9,053 bases of DNA, from positions 1 through 9,053 of the forward strand of contig CANGMW010000092.1 of the NCBI GenBank assembly GCA_947454695.1, read 5' to 3'. Positions 6,479 through 9,053 of the stretch are shown here, one piece after another. The DNA comes from Comamonadaceae bacterium. Lineage in GTDB: Bacteria > Pseudomonadota > Gammaproteobacteria > Burkholderiales > Burkholderiaceae_C. The notes beneath the pieces were generated by a model that did not search any database, was not told the origin of the DNA, and was given only the letters and a program-made list of their open reading frames with translations. Made by a program: the position numbers and the translations under genes. Each line of letters opens with the position of its first letter. Within the stretch, counting starts at the first letter, position 1.

Positions 6479-7218
6479 GGTCGGTCCTTGCCGAGGGCGC
6501 GCGCCTTCAAAATATTTTCAGCCAAAGCAAAGTCTTCAGGGTAGGTCACCTTGAAGTTTTGGGCACTGCCGGGCACGAGCAAGGGTGACAGGCCCAACGC
6601 CTCCATGGCGCTGGATTCGTCCGTCACTTGGTCCCCGGCCTTCGCCAGAGCCTGGGACAAGGTACCCAGACGAAACATCTGGGGGGTTTGAGCCAACCAT
6701 TTGTCGCTGCGATCCAAAGTTTGAGAGACCCGTCCGTTGACTTCGCACTTGAGCGTGTCGGGCAACCGATGGGCCAGCAAGCCACCCACGTCGTCCGAGC
6801 GACAGGCATCGATCAAGGTCATGATCTGATCCGCTGTGATGAGGCAGCGTGCGGCATCATGGACCAGCACCCAATCTGTATCGGCAGCGCCCAAACTGCG
6901 CAAGTGGTCCAGCCCGTTCACAACGCTGGCCGCACGGGTCGCACCGCCACAAGAGGCCAATGCGCAAAAAATGTTTTGGCTCTTGAGAAACGCATCGCCG
7001 GGCGCCACCACCACCAGCGTCCCGCTCAAGTCGGGCACTGCGGCAAAGGCCGCTAGGGTGTGCATGACCAAGGGTGTTCCGGCCAATGGCTGGTACTGCT
7101 TGGGGGCCATGGCCTGTGAACCCATCGCGCGTTGCCCCGTTCCGGCACAAGGAATCAGCGCCCAATAACGGACGTCAGTTGAGGGAGATGCGGTGGCTTG
7201 TGTCATGCGTCGGGTCAT
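6475..7218 (-). CDS. ispD: 2-C-methyl-D-erythritol 4-phosphate cytidylyltransferase
   Basis: IspD joins CTP and MEP to give CDP-methylerythritol, the third MEP-pathway step. From ATG 7218 it has 247 residues; ATG 7206 (243 residues) is equally possible, and neither has a Shine-Dalgarno. The nucleotide loop is IPCAGTGQR (22-30) followed by PKQY with Lys40. The spacing between Arg30 and Lys40 is 10, against 7 in the E. coli enzyme as I recall it, so the loop seems three residues longer. GGATRAASV (91-99), VHDAAR (119-124) and KVTYPEDFALAENIL (223-237) match the family. The reading frame stays open upstream to 8490, but that part is antisense to mfd and is not protein-like for IspD. ispD is first in a two-gene operon with ispF and is divergent from mfd. 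Confidence 0.95.
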   Translation of the reverse strand: MTRRMTQATASPSTDVRYWALIPCAGTGQRAMGSQAMAPKQYQPLAGTPLVMHTLAAFAAVPDLSGTLVVVAPGDAFLKSQNIFCALASCGGATRAASVVNGLDHLRSLGAADTDWVLVHDAARCLITADQIMTLIDACRSDDVGGLLAHRLPDTLKCEVNGRVSQTLDRSDKWLAQTPQMFRLGTLSQALAKAGDQVTDESSAMEALGLSPLLVPGSAQNFKVTYPEDFALAENILKARALGKDRP

Positions 7219-7253
7219 TTTAAGTCGGCCAGCACCACGGCCATGCCAGACGG

Positions 7254-7259
7254 TAAAAT
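7254..7259 (+). promoter_or_regulatory. Possible -10 box of an mfd promoter
   Basis: TAAAAT matches 5 of 6 -10 consensus bases, but I find no good -35 box 16-18 bp upstream. If used, the start would be near 7266 and the transcript leader of about 58 nt would contain the terminator-like hairpin at 7280-7308. A TAAAAT on the opposite strand (plus 7217-7222) overlaps the first ispD start codon and is too close to serve ATG 7218. Confidence 0.2.
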
Positions 7260-7279
7260 GAGGCCAGTTCAGTGTCCAC

Positions 7280-7308
7280 ACCCCCCATGCTTGCTTTGGG
7301 GGGTTTTT
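7280..7308 (+). terminator. Intrinsic-terminator-like hairpin in the mfd leader
   Basis: ACCCCCC (7280-7286) pairs with GGGGGGT (7298-7304); adding A7287-T7297 gives an 8-bp stem with a 9-nt loop. Five T residues (7304-7308) follow on the plus strand. On the minus strand the T-run is missing, so the element acts only toward mfd. No plus-strand gene lies upstream that would need termination, and the mfd start codon is only 15 nt beyond the T-run. The likely role is attenuation of mfd or blocking of stray readthrough. Confidence 0.6.
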
Positions 7309-7323
7309 GTATTTGTGCCGCCC

Positions 7324-9053
7324 ATGGAATTGCCAAAACTTCAGATCAGCAAACGCTACACCCTGCCCCGCCCCACCGGCAGCGCCGATGCATTGCTGCT
7401 GGCCCAACTGGGACTGCGTGAAAAAGCAGCGGCTCGCTTGGTCGCCATCGTCACGGCCGATGCCAGCGATGCCCAACGCCTGATCGAAGAGATTCGTTTT
7501 TTCGCGCCTGAGCTGCGCTGCGCCTTGTTTCCAGATTGGGAAACACTGCCCTACGACACGTTTTCGCCCCACCAGGACCTGATCAGCGAGCGCCTGGCCA
7601 CCCTGTGGCGACTGCATCAGCACGGCCAGCAAGGCGATGCAGACCAGGAGGCCGCCGACGTGGTCATCGTGCCAGCCACCACGGCCCTGTACCGTCTGGC
7701 ACCGCCGAGTTTTCTGGCCGCCACCACCTTCGAATTCAAGGTCAAACAAAAACTGGACGAGACCCGTCTGCGCGCCCAACTCACCCTGGCCGGCTACACC
7801 CATGTGACCCAGGTGGTGAGTCCCGGCGAGTACGCCGTGCGGGGTGGCCTGATCGATCTCTTCCCCATGGGCTCGCCCGTGCCCTTGCGGGTCGACTTGT
7901 TTGACGACGAGGTCGACTCCATCCGCACCTTTGACCCCGACAGCCAGCGCAGCTTGTACCCGGTCCCTGAGGTACGGTTGCTGCCGGGGCGCGAGTTTCC
8001 AATGGATGACAGCACCCGCACCCTGTTTCGTCGACGCTGGCGCGAGTTGCTTGAGGGTGACCCGACCAAATGCCGCATCTATAAGGACATCGGCAATGGC
8101 GTGGCCAGTCCGGGCGTGGAGTACTACCTGCCGCTCTTCTTTGAAGACACCGCCACGGTTTTCGATTACCTCGGAACCCAGGCCACCGTCGTGCTGCATG
8201 GCGATCTGGAACCTGCCTTTCAGCGCTTTTGGCAAGACACGCGTGATCGATTCCGCTTGGCCCAGGGTGACCCCGAGCGCCCTGCATTGCCCCCAGAATC
8301 GCTGTTTTTGAGTATTGAGCAGTTCTATGCGCGCGCCAACGACTACGCCCAACTCGCCGTTCGCCCGCCCTTGCCTGAGCAGGAAGACGCGCTGAACCAC
8401 AGTTTTCTCAAACTCGAAGACCTCACCGTGGTGCGGGGCGCCGAGGACCCGCTGGCGCGTCTCAAAGCCCATGTGCGCAACACCCAGCACCGGGTTTTGT
8501 TGCTGGCTGAGAGTGAAGGCCGCGGCGAGAGCTTGCTGGATTTTTTACGCGCCAGCAGTGTGGTGCCGGTCGCTTTTGATTCCTTGTTGGAATTTCAGAC
8601 CAGCACCGAAAAGCTCGGCATGGCCACGGCCTCGCTCACCGCGGGTTTCAGCTGGATCGATGAGGGCATTGACTTCATCACCGAAACCGAACTCTTTGCC
8701 GCGGGCCCCACCACCCGGCGTCGCAAAAAACAGGAACAGGTCAGCGATGTCGAAGCGCTGATCAAGGATTTGAGTGAGCTCAATGTGGGCGACCCGGTGG
8801 TCCATGCTTCCCACGGCATCGGGCGCTACCGCGGCTTGATCAACATGAGCGTGGGTGCGGTGCAGGCGGACGGCACACCGGAGATGCAGGAGTTTTTGCA
8901 CCTCGAATACGCCGATAACGCCACGCTGTATGTGCCGGTCAGCCAGCTTCAGCTCATCAGCCGCTACACCGGCGTGAGTGCCGATGAGGCGCCGCTGCAC
9001 CGGTTGGGCTCGGGACAATGGGAGAAAGCCAAGCGTCGTGCCGCCGAGCAGAT
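7324..9053 (+). CDS. mfd: Transcription-repair coupling factor Mfd (partial, N-terminal half)
   Basis: Mfd removes RNA polymerase stalled at DNA lesions and recruits UvrA. The visible 576 codons are the N-terminal half of a protein of about 1150 residues; the helicase-like translocase lies beyond the right edge. The UvrB-homology region contains FPDWETLPYD (69-78), then SPHQDLISERLATLWRL. Residues 168-181 read GEYAVRGGLIDLFP, typical of Mfd and UvrB. A variable middle part follows, and the CarD-like RNA polymerase-interacting domain begins near Asn487 (NVGDPVVHASHGIGRY, then EFLHLEYADNATLYVPV). The start is ATG 7324; an in-frame GTG three codons earlier (7315) is possible. Neither has a clear ribosome site, unless the G-run at 7298-7303 counts, and that is locked in the leader hairpin. 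Confidence 0.96.
   Translation, partial: MELPKLQISKRYTLPRPTGSADALLLAQLGLREKAAARLVAIVTADASDAQRLIEEIRFFAPELRCALFPDWETLPYDTFSPHQDLISERLATLWRLHQHGQQGDADQEAADVVIVPATTALYRLAPPSFLAATTFEFKVKQKLDETRLRAQLTLAGYTHVTQVVSPGEYAVRGGLIDLFPMGSPVPLRVDLFDDEVDSIRTFDPDSQRSLYPVPEVRLLPGREFPMDDSTRTLFRRRWRELLEGDPTKCRIYKDIGNGVASPGVEYYLPLFFEDTATVFDYLGTQATVVLHGDLEPAFQRFWQDTRDRFRLAQGDPERPALPPESLFLSIEQFYARANDYAQLAVRPPLPEQEDALNHSFLKLEDLTVVRGAEDPLARLKAHVRNTQHRVLLLAESEGRGESLLDFLRASSVVPVAFDSLLEFQTSTEKLGMATASLTAGFSWIDEGIDFITETELFAAGPTTRRRKKQEQVSDVEALIKDLSELNVGDPVVHASHGIGRYRGLINMSVGAVQADGTPEMQEFLHLEYADNATLYVPVSQLQLISRYTGVSADEAPLHRLGSGQWEKAKRRAAEQ

Noticed and set aside
6002..7218. IspDF bifunctional fusion
   Set aside because: The ispD stop and ispF start overlap as ATGA in different frames, so two separate proteins are made.
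7219..8490. Open frame continuing 424 codons upstream of ispD, which would give a 671-residue protein
   Set aside because: It is exactly antisense to mfd, whose protein is unmistakable. The extra residues show no IspD or other family signature. GC-rich codon bias keeps the opposite frame open.
8545..9018. Minus-strand frame of 157 codons in the mfd region
   Set aside because: Antisense to the Mfd RNA polymerase-interacting domain and the region before it; no independent support.

Overview
The window looks like a chromosomal core region of a betaproteobacterium. Burkholderiales, and probably Comamonadaceae (Limnohabitans/Rhodoferax/Polaromonas-like), is my best guess. The reasons are moderately GC-rich coding sequence, an OmpR very close to the enterobacterial protein but paired with a divergent EnvZ, and the neighbourhood ompR-envZ / ispF-ispD / mfd, which I remember from that family. 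The genus is inference. There is no tRNA, rRNA, insertion sequence, CRISPR array or phage gene.

Layout. (1) 1-2487, minus strand: an alpha/beta hydrolase followed after 7 bp by relA, a synthetase-type RelA cut by the left edge. (2) 2488-2559: a compact divergent promoter region. (3) 2560-3342, plus: bdhA, a 3-hydroxybutyrate dehydrogenase with its full catalytic set. (4) 3358-3621, minus: a small unrecognised gene for a basic, probably exported protein, visibly more AT-rich than its neighbours. (5) 3622-3788: a regulatory region with several TGTAAC/GTTACA boxes. (6) 3789-5983, plus: ompR and envZ, overlapping, with a non-ATG start for envZ. (7) 6002-7218, minus: ispD and ispF, overlapping by 4 nt, converging on envZ. 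(8) 7219-7323: a divergent spacer holding a strong intrinsic-terminator-like hairpin that points into mfd. (9) 7324-9053, plus: the N-terminal 576 codons of mfd, cut by the right edge.

How the genes work together. OmpR/EnvZ form an envelope-stress or osmotic two-component system. IspD and IspF are two steps of the MEP isoprenoid pathway. Mfd couples transcription to repair. RelA makes the stringent-response alarmone. bdhA belongs to polyhydroxybutyrate/ketone-body use, and the adjacent hydrolase could supply it with monomers, but this is only a hypothesis. I see mostly housekeeping genes and no clear new multi-gene system. The less ordinary signals are the hairpin in the mfd leader, the box array before ompR, the small exported protein, the overlapping divergent promoters at bdhA, and a lengthened nucleotide-binding loop in IspD.
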